Source: Gammaproteobacteria bacterium (lineage in GTDB: Bacteria; Pseudomonadota; Gammaproteobacteria; Pseudomonadales; Pseudomonadaceae). Taken from it: a stretch of 9,809 nt of DNA. The position numbers and the translations under genes were made by a program. Below the pieces are notes generated by a model that was not told where the DNA came from, made no database searches, and worked only from the letters and a program-made list of their open reading frames with translations. Below, one piece after another: positions 1-7,348 of this stretch (position 1 is the first letter of the stretch; every line of letters starts with the position of its first letter). Location of the stretch: assembly GCA_012513235.1 (NCBI GenBank), contig JAAZCO010000028.1, positions 1-9,809 of the forward strand, in the 5' to 3' direction.

Positions 1-327
1 AAACGTGCTGCGCTGGCGCGAGCCTTAGCCCTTGATCCACAAGTATTGTTTTTTGATGAGCCTTCGGCCGGTTTAGATCCGCTCAGTTCGATGGCGTTGG
101 ATGAGTTGATTTTGCAACTGCGCGATAGCTTAGGTGCCAGTATCGTGTTGGTGACTCATGAACTACCCAGTATTTATGCGGTGGCTGACACCTGTTTGTT
201 TTTAGATAATCAAACCCGTACGCAAATTGCGCTGGGGCCTTTGTCTGAGTTGCTTGAGCATGGCCCTGAGACTGTGCAGCGCTTTTTACGCCGTGGTGAA
301 CGGCCAACCCACGAGGTGAAACAATGA
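1..327 (+). CDS. ABC transporter ATP-binding protein, MlaF-like (5' end cut by window)
   Basis: The window opens inside this gene; 108 C-terminal residues are visible in frame 1. They begin just after the ABC signature, with the KRAALARALALDP helix. The Walker B motif VLFFDEP follows (Asp19 and Glu20 of the visible part), then the D-loop SAGLDP (22-27) and the switch histidine in LVTHE (His52). The tail, with LGPLSELL and a basic end, is like that of MlaF-type ATPases that energise MCE lipid transporters at the inner membrane. Walker A and any permease gene lie left of the window. The stop overlaps the next gene's start (ATGA at 324-327), a sign of translational coupling in one operon with the MlaD-like and lipoprotein genes. 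The ATPase assignment is certain; the MlaF-like subtype rests mainly on the neighbours. Confidence 0.93.
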   Translation, partial: KRAALARALALDPQVLFFDEPSAGLDPLSSMALDELILQLRDSLGASIVLVTHELPSIYAVADTCLFLDNQTRTQIALGPLSELLEHGPETVQRFLRRGERPTHEVKQ

Positions 328-1280
328 CCGAGTCGCGTAAGCCATTTTTTATTGGCGCTTTTTTATTAGGTGGCATCGCCTTGCTCGCTGCAGCTTTATT
401 GTTGCTCAGTCGTGATAGCTTGCTGAGTAAACCTGTTGAGTATGTGGTGTACTTTACTGGGGCGTTGGATGGTTTAGATATAGGTGCGGATGTGACTTAC
501 CGCGGTGTTAAGGTGGGTAGCGTGCGGCAAATCACCTTGTCCTATGACCGCACCCTCAATGATGTAGTGATGCCGGTAACCATCCGTATTAATGCCGAAA
601 GCGGGCCGAATAAAAACAAAAATACTGGTTTTGAAAACTCGATTGAGCGTTTGATTGAGCGCGGATTAGGTGCGCAGTTGCAAACGCCTAGTTTTCTAAC
701 GGGTAAGGCCATTGTTGCACTGGATTTTTTTCCAGAGTACAAGACCTATGTGCGTGAGCCGCATTTGATTGATTTGCCAGTGATTCCAACCGTACCATCG
801 CGCATTGATCAGGCCGCTGATGTCTTGCGTGATTTAGTCGATGGGCTTAAAGAAATGCCGTTGAAGGATACGCTCGAGGCGGCTAATAAAACCCTTCTAG
901 CCTTTGAACGCCTCGCCTCTGCACCTGAGACACAAGCAGGTATCCAAAGTTTAAGCCGTTCATTGGCCAGTTTTGAAAAAATCACCCAAGAACTGCAGCA
1001 GCGCTTACCAGGAATGATGGATAATGTGCACCGCGGTAGTGTGGAACTTAAAGATGCTTTAGGTGATGTTCGTCACGCAGCACAGAGTGCCCGAGACGCT
1101 TTGCAACAAATGGATGCAATGGTCAGTGATGGTCGCCGCAGTTTAGGGCCGCAATCCGAGTTACAATATGAACTATTGCAGTCCCTGCAGAATTTAGGGC
1201 AAGCCAGTAAAGCATTGCAACGTACTGCTGAAAGCTTAGAGCAACAGCCACAATCGATTATATTTGGTAAGAAACGGTGA
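324..1280 (+). CDS. MlaD family (single MCE domain) substrate-binding protein of an ABC transporter
   Basis: A 318-residue inner-membrane-anchored periplasmic protein. One transmembrane helix spans about residues 8-28 (FFIGAFLLGG onward), after a short positively charged N-terminus. An MCE domain follows at about 38-137, with family features FTGALDGLDIGADVTYRGV and GLGAQL...TGKAIVALDF. The rest, about 160-318, is predicted alpha-helical and polar, as in MCE proteins whose helical tails form a channel or needle across the periplasm. Family knowledge: MCE proteins form hexameric rings carrying phospholipids or other hydrophobic molecules. The start is well supported: GAGGTGA at 313-319 lies just upstream of ATG 324, and the start overlaps the ATPase stop. 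It has one MCE domain, so it is MlaD-like rather than PqiB/LetB-like. The substrate cannot be told from sequence. Confidence 0.92.
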   Translation: MTESRKPFFIGAFLLGGIALLAAALLLLSRDSLLSKPVEYVVYFTGALDGLDIGADVTYRGVKVGSVRQITLSYDRTLNDVVMPVTIRINAESGPNKNKNTGFENSIERLIERGLGAQLQTPSFLTGKAIVALDFFPEYKTYVREPHLIDLPVIPTVPSRIDQAADVLRDLVDGLKEMPLKDTLEAANKTLLAFERLASAPETQAGIQSLSRSLASFEKITQELQQRLPGMMDNVHRGSVELKDALGDVRHAAQSARDALQQMDAMVSDGRRSLGPQSELQYELLQSLQNLGQASKALQRTAESLEQQPQSIIFGKKR

Positions 1281-1284
1281 ACAG

Positions 1285-2010
1285 ATGAACTATTTAATGC
1301 GCTTACCATTGAGTATCGCGATGCTAGGTGTTTTAGCAGCCATTACTGTGGGCTGTACTGTGGCACCACCATCACAGTTTTATCAGCTACAAAAGCCAGT
1401 CACAGAACTTGAAAATCAAAAAAACACAGCGACAGTTTTACTTGGCCCGTTAACCATTGCCGATTATTTGCAGCGCGAAAGTATTATCCAGCGCCAAGTT
1501 GATGGCAGCCTAAGTATCAGTTCGCAAGCTCGCTGGGCTGGCAGTATTGACAATGATATCGGGCAATTATTACTGCGCCAGGTGTCAGAAAAGTTAGGCA
1601 CCAGCCGCATTTCATTGTATCCCGATCGCATTGGCATGGTGGCCCAAGCGCAAGTGGTGCTAAGTATTAACCGTTTAGACTCAGGCGAGCAGCAGCCTGC
1701 CGTTCTAGAAGCGCAGTGGCGCCTACTCGATGAGAACGGTGTGCTGGCCGACAGTCGCGTCGTGAGCCTAACGCAAGAGCACAACGGTGAGTTGGGCGAT
1801 CAAGTGCGAGCGCAAAGTGACTTGTTGATTCAGTTGGCTGCACAACTGGCCAGTGCGCTAGAAAAGGCCTTACCCGCGCAAGCGGTGAAACCGACTAAGC
1901 GTGCAGCAGGCACAGAAACTCATACCAACAAGCCATCACAAGGCTCTATGGTGCCGTTAAAAATACCTGTGGTTGAGCCGGTACGTGAGCAAGAAGTGTA
2001 TCGTTTTTAA
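1285..2010 (+). CDS. ABC-type transport auxiliary lipoprotein (PqiC-like)
   Basis: A 241-residue probable outer-membrane lipoprotein. The signal peptide MNYLMRLPLSIAMLGVLAAI runs into a lipobox TVGC, with the lipidated cysteine at residue 24; the next residue is Thr, not Asp, which favours transfer to the outer membrane. The mature part begins with the APPSQFYQL segment typical of the PqiC/auxiliary lipoprotein family and carries a compact domain to about residue 185. A Lys/Pro-rich tail to residue 241 looks disordered. It starts 4 bases after the MlaD-like stop, so it belongs to the same operon. I chose ATG 1285 because it gives a standard signal peptide; TTG 1264 is in frame but would overlap the previous gene, and ATG 1297 is possible. 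Family knowledge suggests that it meets the MCE protein at the outer membrane; that contact is inferred. Confidence 0.88.
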   Translation: MNYLMRLPLSIAMLGVLAAITVGCTVAPPSQFYQLQKPVTELENQKNTATVLLGPLTIADYLQRESIIQRQVDGSLSISSQARWAGSIDNDIGQLLLRQVSEKLGTSRISLYPDRIGMVAQAQVVLSINRLDSGEQQPAVLEAQWRLLDENGVLADSRVVSLTQEHNGELGDQVRAQSDLLIQLAAQLASALEKALPAQAVKPTKRAAGTETHTNKPSQGSMVPLKIPVVEPVREQEVYRF

Positions 2011-2026
2011 GTCGGTGGCTTCAGCT

Positions 2027-2066
2027 AAAAATGCCGCGTATCAGTTGCCTGATATGCGGCATTTTT
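2027..2066. terminator. Strong bidirectional intrinsic terminator
   Basis: The arms ATGCCGCGTATCAG (2031-2044) and CTGATATGCGGCAT (2049-2062) pair over 14 bp with one G-U, around a TTGC loop. An A-run precedes the hairpin and a T-run follows it, so it works on both strands. It closes the MCE operon on the + strand and sits 70 bases past the end of the convergent AhpA/YtjB gene. Confidence 0.93.
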
Positions 2067-2134
2067 GTATGTGTCACTGCAAGTGCATCTCAATTGTGCA
2101 TCAGGGCCACATCTGTTTGGCCGGTGTTGCTGAA

Positions 2135-3547
2135 TTAAATTGCGTTTGAGTTTTGCAAACTGTGTAATTGCTTTTGCAAGACGGCGGGGTAAGGCGCTAG
2201 GAGTGTCTCTAAGCAACTGCTGTTATCAGGCTGAGAGACCGGGCGAATACGTGCACATACTGCTAGGCGAGTGTTATGTGCCAAGCTATTGCTCATCAGC
2301 AGCGAGTTACGACTGTGTTGGCTAAGAGCCATGGCATTTTGTGTACTGCTACTCAGGAGTAATTCACCCAAAGATGCATCGGCAATGGTGTGTCCCTCGC
2401 TTAAACCCAGTTGAATATGCAAAGAGATGCCATTGCCTGACATGCTCAACTGCAAGGCATGGCCAAAAGCACGCAATAACTCACCACAACAGACGGCATT
2501 GCGTGGATATTCGTCATTGTTGTTATTAAAGGTAATTAAGCTGCGACCATCGGCAAGCGAGTGCAGTTGGCCGTTATAAAGTTGCGCTGCTTGTTTCACT
2601 GCGTCGCGGTATTTTTTGAGTAATTCAATCAAGGTTTCGCTCGGCAGTTTGCGTAACTGCTCCATGCTGTGCAGTTCCACTGCTAAGACTGCGGTGCGCT
2701 CAGCAAAGGGCGACAGATTAAAAGAATCAAGCTGAGGTGCGGCTTTAGGTTGATTTTTTTCTATAACGGGTGCGTCACTGAATGTTTTGGCTGTAGGCAA
2801 CACGCTAATGACTGGTTCAGCCGCTGCCTCTGTTGTAGTGAGATTCACGACAGGCTCTGGCGCGTGTTTTGCTTTGGGCTCAGAGTCACTGGTGCTTTGC
2901 GTGTCGTCAATAAAGTATTGGTTGAGTTGCCGAGCCAGTAAACCCACTTCATCGCTGCGCTGTGCATGTGGCGCAGGCGGCACGGGGTTGATTAACCAAT
3001 TACTTAAGTTTTGCAGTGGCAGGGCAATGGAGCGGCCAAGATGCACAGATAAAAAAGCGGCTAAAAGTAATAATGCAGCGCCAATCGCGCCCATGGTTTG
3101 CATACTGGTGGTCAGTGGTTGTTGTAGGGGTTGCATATCAATATGTAAAAGAATTTCGCCAGCACTGACATTTTGTAATGTGAGCTTTTGTGAATAAAGG
3201 CGCTGCTCGGTATTTTTAGGTTTTGGGCGCTTGCCTGCTTCGGCTAAAATACGGTTATCACTGCTGTGCAATGCGGCGTGCGACACATAAGGGTTGTCCA
3301 CCAGTTCGCGTAATAGTACGGCAACACTGAGGGTATCGTTCGCGGATAAGGCACTTTCGGCGCTGCGCTGATTTTGCTGCAGTAAGGTCTGCCCCAAGGC
3401 ATCGGCTTGCTGTTGTACTGACCACTTGAGTTGCGTATGCACCAACCAAGCGAGAGACAGAATACAAACTGCAATAATTAAAAAAACATAACCTGCTATG
3501 CGCGAAGCAATGCTGCTGCGGCGAGTATGGGTTGAATCATGTTGCAT
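2135..3547 (-). CDS. AhpA/YtjB (Smp) family membrane protein with C-terminal cyclase-like domain
   Basis: A 470-residue inner-membrane protein encoded divergently from serB, the position held by ytjB/smp next to serB in E. coli and by its relatives in pseudomonads. A transmembrane helix at about 16-37 (AGYVFLIIAVCILSLAWLV) is followed by a periplasmic domain and a second helix at about 150-170 (GAIGAALLLLAAFLSVHL). A HAMP-like segment (GRSIALPLQNLSNWL onward) runs to about 213. A low-complexity Pro/Ala/Glu/Thr linker (215-275) leads to a domain at about 284-435 whose layout resembles class III nucleotide cyclases (AVLAVELHSME, LADGRSLITF, ISLHIQLGLSEGH) but without clear catalytic aspartates. 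I chose the ATG at 3547, giving a charged N-terminus before the first helix; an in-frame start 38 codons earlier (3661) would lie upstream of the likely promoter. The ribosome site is weak. Molecular function is unknown; the cyclase-like reading is mine. Confidence 0.82.
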   Translation of the reverse strand: MQHDSTHTRRSSIASRIAGYVFLIIAVCILSLAWLVHTQLKWSVQQQADALGQTLLQQNQRSAESALSANDTLSVAVLLRELVDNPYVSHAALHSSDNRILAEAGKRPKPKNTEQRLYSQKLTLQNVSAGEILLHIDMQPLQQPLTTSMQTMGAIGAALLLLAAFLSVHLGRSIALPLQNLSNWLINPVPPAPHAQRSDEVGLLARQLNQYFIDDTQSTSDSEPKAKHAPEPVVNLTTTEAAAEPVISVLPTAKTFSDAPVIEKNQPKAAPQLDSFNLSPFAERTAVLAVELHSMEQLRKLPSETLIELLKKYRDAVKQAAQLYNGQLHSLADGRSLITFNNNNDEYPRNAVCCGELLRAFGHALQLSMSGNGISLHIQLGLSEGHTIADASLGELLLSSSTQNAMALSQHSRNSLLMSNSLAHNTRLAVCARIRPVSQPDNSSCLETLLAPYPAVLQKQLHSLQNSNAI

Positions 3548-3629
3548 AAACAATATTATCCAAAGAATAGGGCAGTTAAAACGAGTGGTTCGCAGGTTAA
3601 TGTATCGCCAGTGACCGCAATATTTGTAA

Positions 3630-3657
3630 AGTATAGCGGGCGTAAAGCATAGAACAA
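3630..3657 (-). promoter_or_regulatory. Candidate sigma70 promoter for the AhpA/YtjB gene
   Basis: On the minus strand, a -10 TATACT (3630-3635) lies 16 bases from a weak -35 TTGTTC (3652-3657). It would give a leader of about 75 bases before ATG 3547. The -10 is good and the -35 poor. Confidence 0.45.
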
Positions 3658-3690
3658 GCAAAAGGACTGCACGTTAGACGATTAAATGGC

Positions 3691-3696
3691 TAGAAT
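3691..3696 (+). promoter_or_regulatory. Candidate -10 box for serB
   Basis: TAGAAT differs from the sigma70 -10 consensus by one base. It would start transcription near 3703, about 22 bases before the GTG start. No good -35 is seen at 16-18 bases spacing, so either an activator is needed or the box is accidental. If real, it excludes the in-frame ATG at 3686 as a start. Confidence 0.35.
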
Positions 3697-3712
3697 GCCT
3701 CTTTTTATCTGC

Positions 3713-3716
3713 GGAG
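3713..3716 (+). promoter_or_regulatory. serB: Ribosome binding site that fixes the serB start
   Basis: GGAG, within GCGGAGAAAG, lies 8 bases before GTG 3725, which is good spacing. The upstream in-frame ATG at 3686 has no such site, so the GTG is preferred. Confidence 0.75.
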
Positions 3717-3724
3717 AAAGCACC

Positions 3725-4942
3725 GTGCGCGAAATTGTCCTGATTAACATCACAGGTGAAGACCGTCCGGGGTTGACCGCGGCGATCACTGGAGTCTTGG
3801 CGAACAGTGGTGTGAATATTTTGGATATTGGCCAAGCTGTGATTCATAACACCTTGTCCTTTGGTATTTTGGTTGAGATTCCCAGTACCGAGCAGGCCTC
3901 GGCTGTGCTTAAAGATATTTTGTTCACCAGCTATAAGCTTGATCAACAGGTGCGCTTCACGCCGGTCTCGGAAGAAGATTATCAGCAGTGGGTCAGTGGC
4001 CAAGGTAAACCGCGCTATATGGTGACCCTGTTAACCCGTCAGGTAACCGCTGAACAATTGCAGCGTGTGAGTGCGATTACCGCACAATACGGTTTGAATA
4101 TTGACCATATTGATCGCCTATCAGGTCGTATGCCGCTTGATATGCCAGAAAATCAGGGTAAAGGCTGTATTGAGTTTTCTGTGCGCGGTGAGCCGGCTGA
4201 TCCTGCGGCCTTGCGCGCAGAGTTCCTCAGTGTCGCTCAAGAACTGAATGTGGATATTGCCTTCCAGCGCGATACGGTGTTCCGTCGTAATCGCCGTTTA
4301 GCAGTATTTGATATGGATTCAACCTTAATTGAAGCCGAAGTGATTGATGAGTTAGCTAAGGCGGCCGGTGTCGGTGACCAAGTGGCGCAAATCACTGAGC
4401 GGGCGATGCAAGGCGAACTGGATTTTAAAGCCAGTTTTAAAGAGCGTTTAGCCTTGCTGGAAGGTTTATCTGCAGACGTCTTAGCCGACATTGGCGCATC
4501 GCTGCGTTTGACTGAAGGCGCAGAGGTGCTGTTTGCTGAGCTGAAGCGCTTGGGTTACAAAACAGCAATCTTATCCGGTGGCTTCACTTACTTTGCCAAG
4601 CAGTTGCAAGAGCGTTTAGGGATTGATTATGTTTATGCCAATGAGCTGGAAATTGTCGATGGCAAGCTGACCGGTCGTGCGATTGAGCCTATTGTTGATG
4701 CCCAGCGTAAAGCCGATTTGTTGCGAGAGCTGACCGCGATGGAAGGTTTGCGTTTAGAACAAACGATTGCCGTGGGTGATGGTGCCAATGATTTACCTAT
4801 GTTGGCGCTGGCTGGTTTAGGCGTGGCGTTTCGTGCCAAACCTATGGTGAAAAAATCTGCGCGTCAGGCGATTTCTACGCTAGGCTTGGATGGTATTTTA
4901 TATCTGTTGGGCTATCGCGATCGCGAAGGTGCTGACGAGTAA
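3725..4942 (+). CDS. serB: Phosphoserine phosphatase SerB (tandem ACT + HAD domains)
   Basis: A 405-residue cytoplasmic enzyme that hydrolyses 3-phosphoserine to serine, the last step of serine biosynthesis. Two ACT-like domains fill about residues 1-75 (REIVLINITGEDRPGLTAAI) and 97-180, and probably bind an amino-acid effector such as serine. The HAD phosphatase domain follows. Motif I is FDMDST, with nucleophile Asp196 and Asp198. Motif II has Ser284 in LSGGF. Lys329 in DAQRKADLL fits the motif III lysine. GDGAND (Asp352, Asp356) binds magnesium. All key residues are present. The length fits the long Pseudomonas/mycobacterial form with two ACT domains rather than the 322-residue E. coli form. 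The start is GTG 3725, with GGAG 8 bases upstream; starting at ATG 3686 would add 13 residues with no support. It is transcribed away from the AhpA/YtjB gene and converges on the flavin oxidoreductase. Confidence 0.97.
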   Translation: MREIVLINITGEDRPGLTAAITGVLANSGVNILDIGQAVIHNTLSFGILVEIPSTEQASAVLKDILFTSYKLDQQVRFTPVSEEDYQQWVSGQGKPRYMVTLLTRQVTAEQLQRVSAITAQYGLNIDHIDRLSGRMPLDMPENQGKGCIEFSVRGEPADPAALRAEFLSVAQELNVDIAFQRDTVFRRNRRLAVFDMDSTLIEAEVIDELAKAAGVGDQVAQITERAMQGELDFKASFKERLALLEGLSADVLADIGASLRLTEGAEVLFAELKRLGYKTAILSGGFTYFAKQLQERLGIDYVYANELEIVDGKLTGRAIEPIVDAQRKADLLRELTAMEGLRLEQTIAVGDGANDLPMLALAGLGVAFRAKPMVKKSARQAISTLGLDGILYLLGYRDREGADE

Positions 4943-4964
4943 CAGCAGGCGGACTGATTGATGA

Positions 4965-4997
4965 GATGCTGTGCGGGTTGAGAACACGCACAGCATC
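4965..4997. terminator. Hairpin between convergent genes, possible terminator without a T-run
   Basis: The arms GATGCTGTGCG (4965-4975) and CGCACAGCATC (4987-4997) pair perfectly over 11 bp, and GTT/AAC inside extend the stem beyond a G/A mismatch, leaving a GAG loop. It lies between the stops of serB (4942) and the oxidoreductase (5011). Neither strand has a T-run after it, so it may protect 3' ends or need Rho rather than terminate on its own. Confidence 0.5.
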
Positions 4998-5010
4998 CAT
5001 GCGCTGGAGC

Positions 5011-6120
5011 TTAAGACAAGCTGCCTAAGGCGCTACGGCTAAAGGCTTGAATATCATCTTCACGACCATCACGCACTTTAGCGGCCCACTCAGGGTCTTG
5101 CAGTAAAGCGCGGCCGACTGCGACCAAATCAAACTCTTGCGCTGCTAAGCGCGTTAACAAACCATCCAAGCTCGATGGTTGCGCCACATCGGCAGTGCCA
5201 GCTAAGAAACTGGTGAACTCACTGCCGTCTAAGCCAACACTGCCGACGGTAATGGTTGGTTTGCCAGTCAGTTGGCGTGTCCAGCCGGCAAGGTTGAGTT
5301 CAGAGCCAGCAAACTCAGGTTCCCAAAAACGGCGCGTTGAGCAGTGGAAAATATCCACGCCGGCGTCTACCAATGGCTGCAGAAATGCTTGCAGTTCATC
5401 TGGTGTGCGCGCCAGTCGCGCGCTGTAATCTTGTTGCTTCCATTGTGAATAGCGAAACACAATGGGGAAATCTGGGCCGACTGCTGCGCGTACTGCTTGA
5501 ATGATTTCTACTGCAAAACGTCCACGGTTGGCCATAGAACCACCGTAACTATCAGTGCGTTGGTTGCTACCTTCCCAAAAGAATTGGTCAATTAAATAGC
5601 CGTGCGCACCGTGAATTTCCACACCATCCATGCCAATGGCTTGAGCATCTTTAGCCGCTTGGGCAAAAGCATGCACCACTGCATCGATATCTGCTTGGGT
5701 CATGCCGTGGGTGATTTCTTTGCCGTCTTTATGTTTAGGCATCGGACCGTAGCCAGGCACACTGGCGTCAGGCTCGGTTCCTAAACGTCGTACATTGCCC
5801 ACATGCCAGAGCTGCGGAATGATTTTACCGCCAGCGCCATGTACGGCGTCGACAACATCTTTCCAGCCCTGTAAAGCATCTTCACCATAAAAACGCGGCA
5901 CATGGGGGTAACCATTGGCAGCGCAATGGTTGACTGTGGTGCCCTCGGTGATAATTAAACCCACAGCTGCCGCAGCACGCTTGCGGTAGTACTCAGTGAC
6001 TTGTGCGTTAGGAGCGCCGCCGGGTGAAAATGAGCGGGTCATGGGGGCCATCACAATGCGTGTAGGTAGCGCTAAATGACCCAACTGCAGGGGCTCAAAC
6101 AGTAGCTTAGAATCGTTCAT
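5011..6120 (-). CDS. NADH:flavin oxidoreductase, Old Yellow Enzyme family
   Basis: A 369-residue FMN-dependent ene-reductase with a TIM-barrel fold, probably cytoplasmic. Such enzymes use NAD(P)H to reduce activated C=C bonds and sometimes nitro compounds or nitrate esters; the natural substrate here is unknown. Visible motifs are APMTRS (Thr28, beside the flavin), QLWHVG (Gln103), and VEIHGAHGYLIDQFF with the His170/His173 substrate pair and Tyr175. SNQRTDSYGGS..NR (186-199) follows, then FRYS (Arg223), and GRALLQDPEW (Gly336, Arg337) near the FMN phosphate. Thr28 with a His/His pair is the pattern of Gram-negative classical enzymes such as PETN reductase, not the Cys-containing YqjM group. 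GGAG lies 6 bases before the ATG. It starts 68 bases after the PilU-like gene with no clear terminator between them, so read-through is possible although no functional link is evident. Confidence 0.95.
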   Translation of the reverse strand: MNDSKLLFEPLQLGHLALPTRIVMAPMTRSFSPGGAPNAQVTEYYRKRAAAAVGLIITEGTTVNHCAANGYPHVPRFYGEDALQGWKDVVDAVHGAGGKIIPQLWHVGNVRRLGTEPDASVPGYGPMPKHKDGKEITHGMTQADIDAVVHAFAQAAKDAQAIGMDGVEIHGAHGYLIDQFFWEGSNQRTDSYGGSMANRGRFAVEIIQAVRAAVGPDFPIVFRYSQWKQQDYSARLARTPDELQAFLQPLVDAGVDIFHCSTRRFWEPEFAGSELNLAGWTRQLTGKPTITVGSVGLDGSEFTSFLAGTADVAQPSSLDGLLTRLAAQEFDLVAVGRALLQDPEWAAKVRDGREDDIQAFSRSALGSLS

Positions 6121-6171
6121 TGCATGCTCCGGACGAAGTGTAGTGTTTTAGGTGTGATCGATGTGCTTGTT

Positions 6172-6192
6172 TTAAGTCACAAAGCGACTTAA
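6172..6192 (-). repeat. Short inverted repeat over the PilU-like stop codon
   Basis: TTAAGTC (6172-6178) and GACTTAA (6186-6192) are perfect 7-base arms around a 7-base loop, and the right arm includes the stop codon of the PilU-like gene. No T-run follows on the minus strand, so it is not a good intrinsic terminator; it may be weak RNA structure or chance. Confidence 0.35.
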
Positions 6193-7295
6193 GTGATATC
6201 CAAGGTATCAGAAAAATCACCACTAAAGCCACGTTCTAATTTGATTCGTAAGGTTAAATCCGTCCGTGAATCAGCAAACTTGAGCGCATCATCAAAACTG
6301 ATGGCCTCTTGAGTAAAGAGGTTGAATATATCTTGATCAAAGGTTTGCAAGCCTTGCTCTTGTGAGCGCGCAATAGCTCCTTTTAGATCGCCCAGTTGAT
6401 CACGCATGATCAAGTCCTTGATATAAGGCGTAGCGAGCATCAGTTCAATTGCCGCGGCACGTTTTTGCTTAAGACCTGGAATCAGGCGCTGGCCGATAAT
6501 AGCGGCTAAGTTATGTGAGACATCGGCAAGAGTTTGTTTACGTGCCTCTTCGGGAAAGAAGCGCGCGATACGCTCCAAAGCATGCGTGGTACTGGTGGCG
6601 TGCAGGGTGGCAACACACAGGTGGCCGGTTTCAGCATAGTGTAAGGCGTGTTGCATAGTGTCTTTGTCGCGAATTTCTCCGATCATAATCACATCCGGAG
6701 CTTCACGTAAGGCATGGTGCAAGGCCGTGCCAAAGCTGTGCGTGTCTAAGCCCACTTCACGTTGGTTAATGATCGATTTTTTATGTCGGTGTAAAAACTC
6801 AATGGGGTCTTCAATGCATAAAATATGCCCATCGGCATGGCTGTTGCGATAATCCAACATGGCCGCCAAGGTGGTGGATTTACCAGAGCCTGCGGCACCC
6901 ACCACCAAAATCAGCCCGCGACTGAGCATTGCCAGACGTCCGAGCACCGGCGGTAGACCTAATGCGTTAAAGTCGGGAATCACGTTTTTAATATGGCGCA
7001 CCACCATGGACACCTCGCCACGCTGGTAGAACATATTGGCTCGAAAGCGTCCCGCACCCTGAACGCCCACGGCTAAGTCCATCTCTAGATCACGTTCAAA
7101 TACAGCAATTTGCTTTTGTGTCATCAGTTGGTAAGCCATCTGCTGAATAGATGAAGGGCCTAGGGGTGTTTTACCAACAATGCGAGCCGTTCCTTCGACT
7201 TTCATTTGTACAGCAGCACCCACGCTAAAGTACATATCTGAACCACCATGTTCATGCAGTAGGTTGAGGTAGTTAAATATATCGTGAGAGGACAT
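6189..7295 (-). CDS. PilT/PilU family type IV pilus retraction ATPase (PilU-like)
   Basis: A 368-residue cytoplasmic hexameric ATPase of the kind that drives type IV pilus retraction. An N-terminal PAS-like domain (HEHGGSDMYFSVGAAVQMKVEG) fills about 1-100. The motor domain has Walker A GAAGSGKST (133-141, Lys139), an Asp box CIEDPIEF (Glu162, Asp163), Walker B DVIMIGEIRD (201-210, Glu207) and a His box ATLHATSTTHALERI (His232). The C-terminus, with QEQGLQTFDQDIFNLF and ADSRTDLTLRIKLE, is closer to PilU than to PilT. Canonical Walker A in this family usually has Thr where Ala136 stands, but the Lys and Ser/Thr remain, so it should bind ATP. AAAAAAGG lies about 7 bases before ATG 7295. No pil gene is adjacent, so it is either a lone pilU or an extra paralogue; the genome must decide. 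Confidence 0.92.
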   Translation of the reverse strand: MSSHDIFNYLNLLHEHGGSDMYFSVGAAVQMKVEGTARIVGKTPLGPSSIQQMAYQLMTQKQIAVFERDLEMDLAVGVQGAGRFRANMFYQRGEVSMVVRHIKNVIPDFNALGLPPVLGRLAMLSRGLILVVGAAGSGKSTTLAAMLDYRNSHADGHILCIEDPIEFLHRHKKSIINQREVGLDTHSFGTALHHALREAPDVIMIGEIRDKDTMQHALHYAETGHLCVATLHATSTTHALERIARFFPEEARKQTLADVSHNLAAIIGQRLIPGLKQKRAAAIELMLATPYIKDLIMRDQLGDLKGAIARSQEQGLQTFDQDIFNLFTQEAISFDDALKFADSRTDLTLRIKLERGFSGDFSDTLDIT

Positions 7296-7348
7296 TGCAA
7301 AACCTTTTTTGAGGGTGGATACACAGCCAGTGTGGATGTTGAATAAAG

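Noticed and set aside
2787..3197. 136-codon open frame on the + strand inside the AhpA/YtjB gene
   Set aside because: It is antisense to a gene with clear membrane segments, has an odd Cys/Arg/Ser-rich composition and no ribosome site.
3686..3724. ATG at 3686 as the serB start
   Set aside because: It lies upstream of the probable transcription start and has no ribosome site; the GTG at 3725 has GGAG at good spacing and matches the usual N-terminus.
6121..6188. Separate promoter for the flavin oxidoreductase gene
   Set aside because: No -35/-10 pair of acceptable quality was found in the 68 bases, so none is annotated; transcription from the PilU-like gene remains possible.
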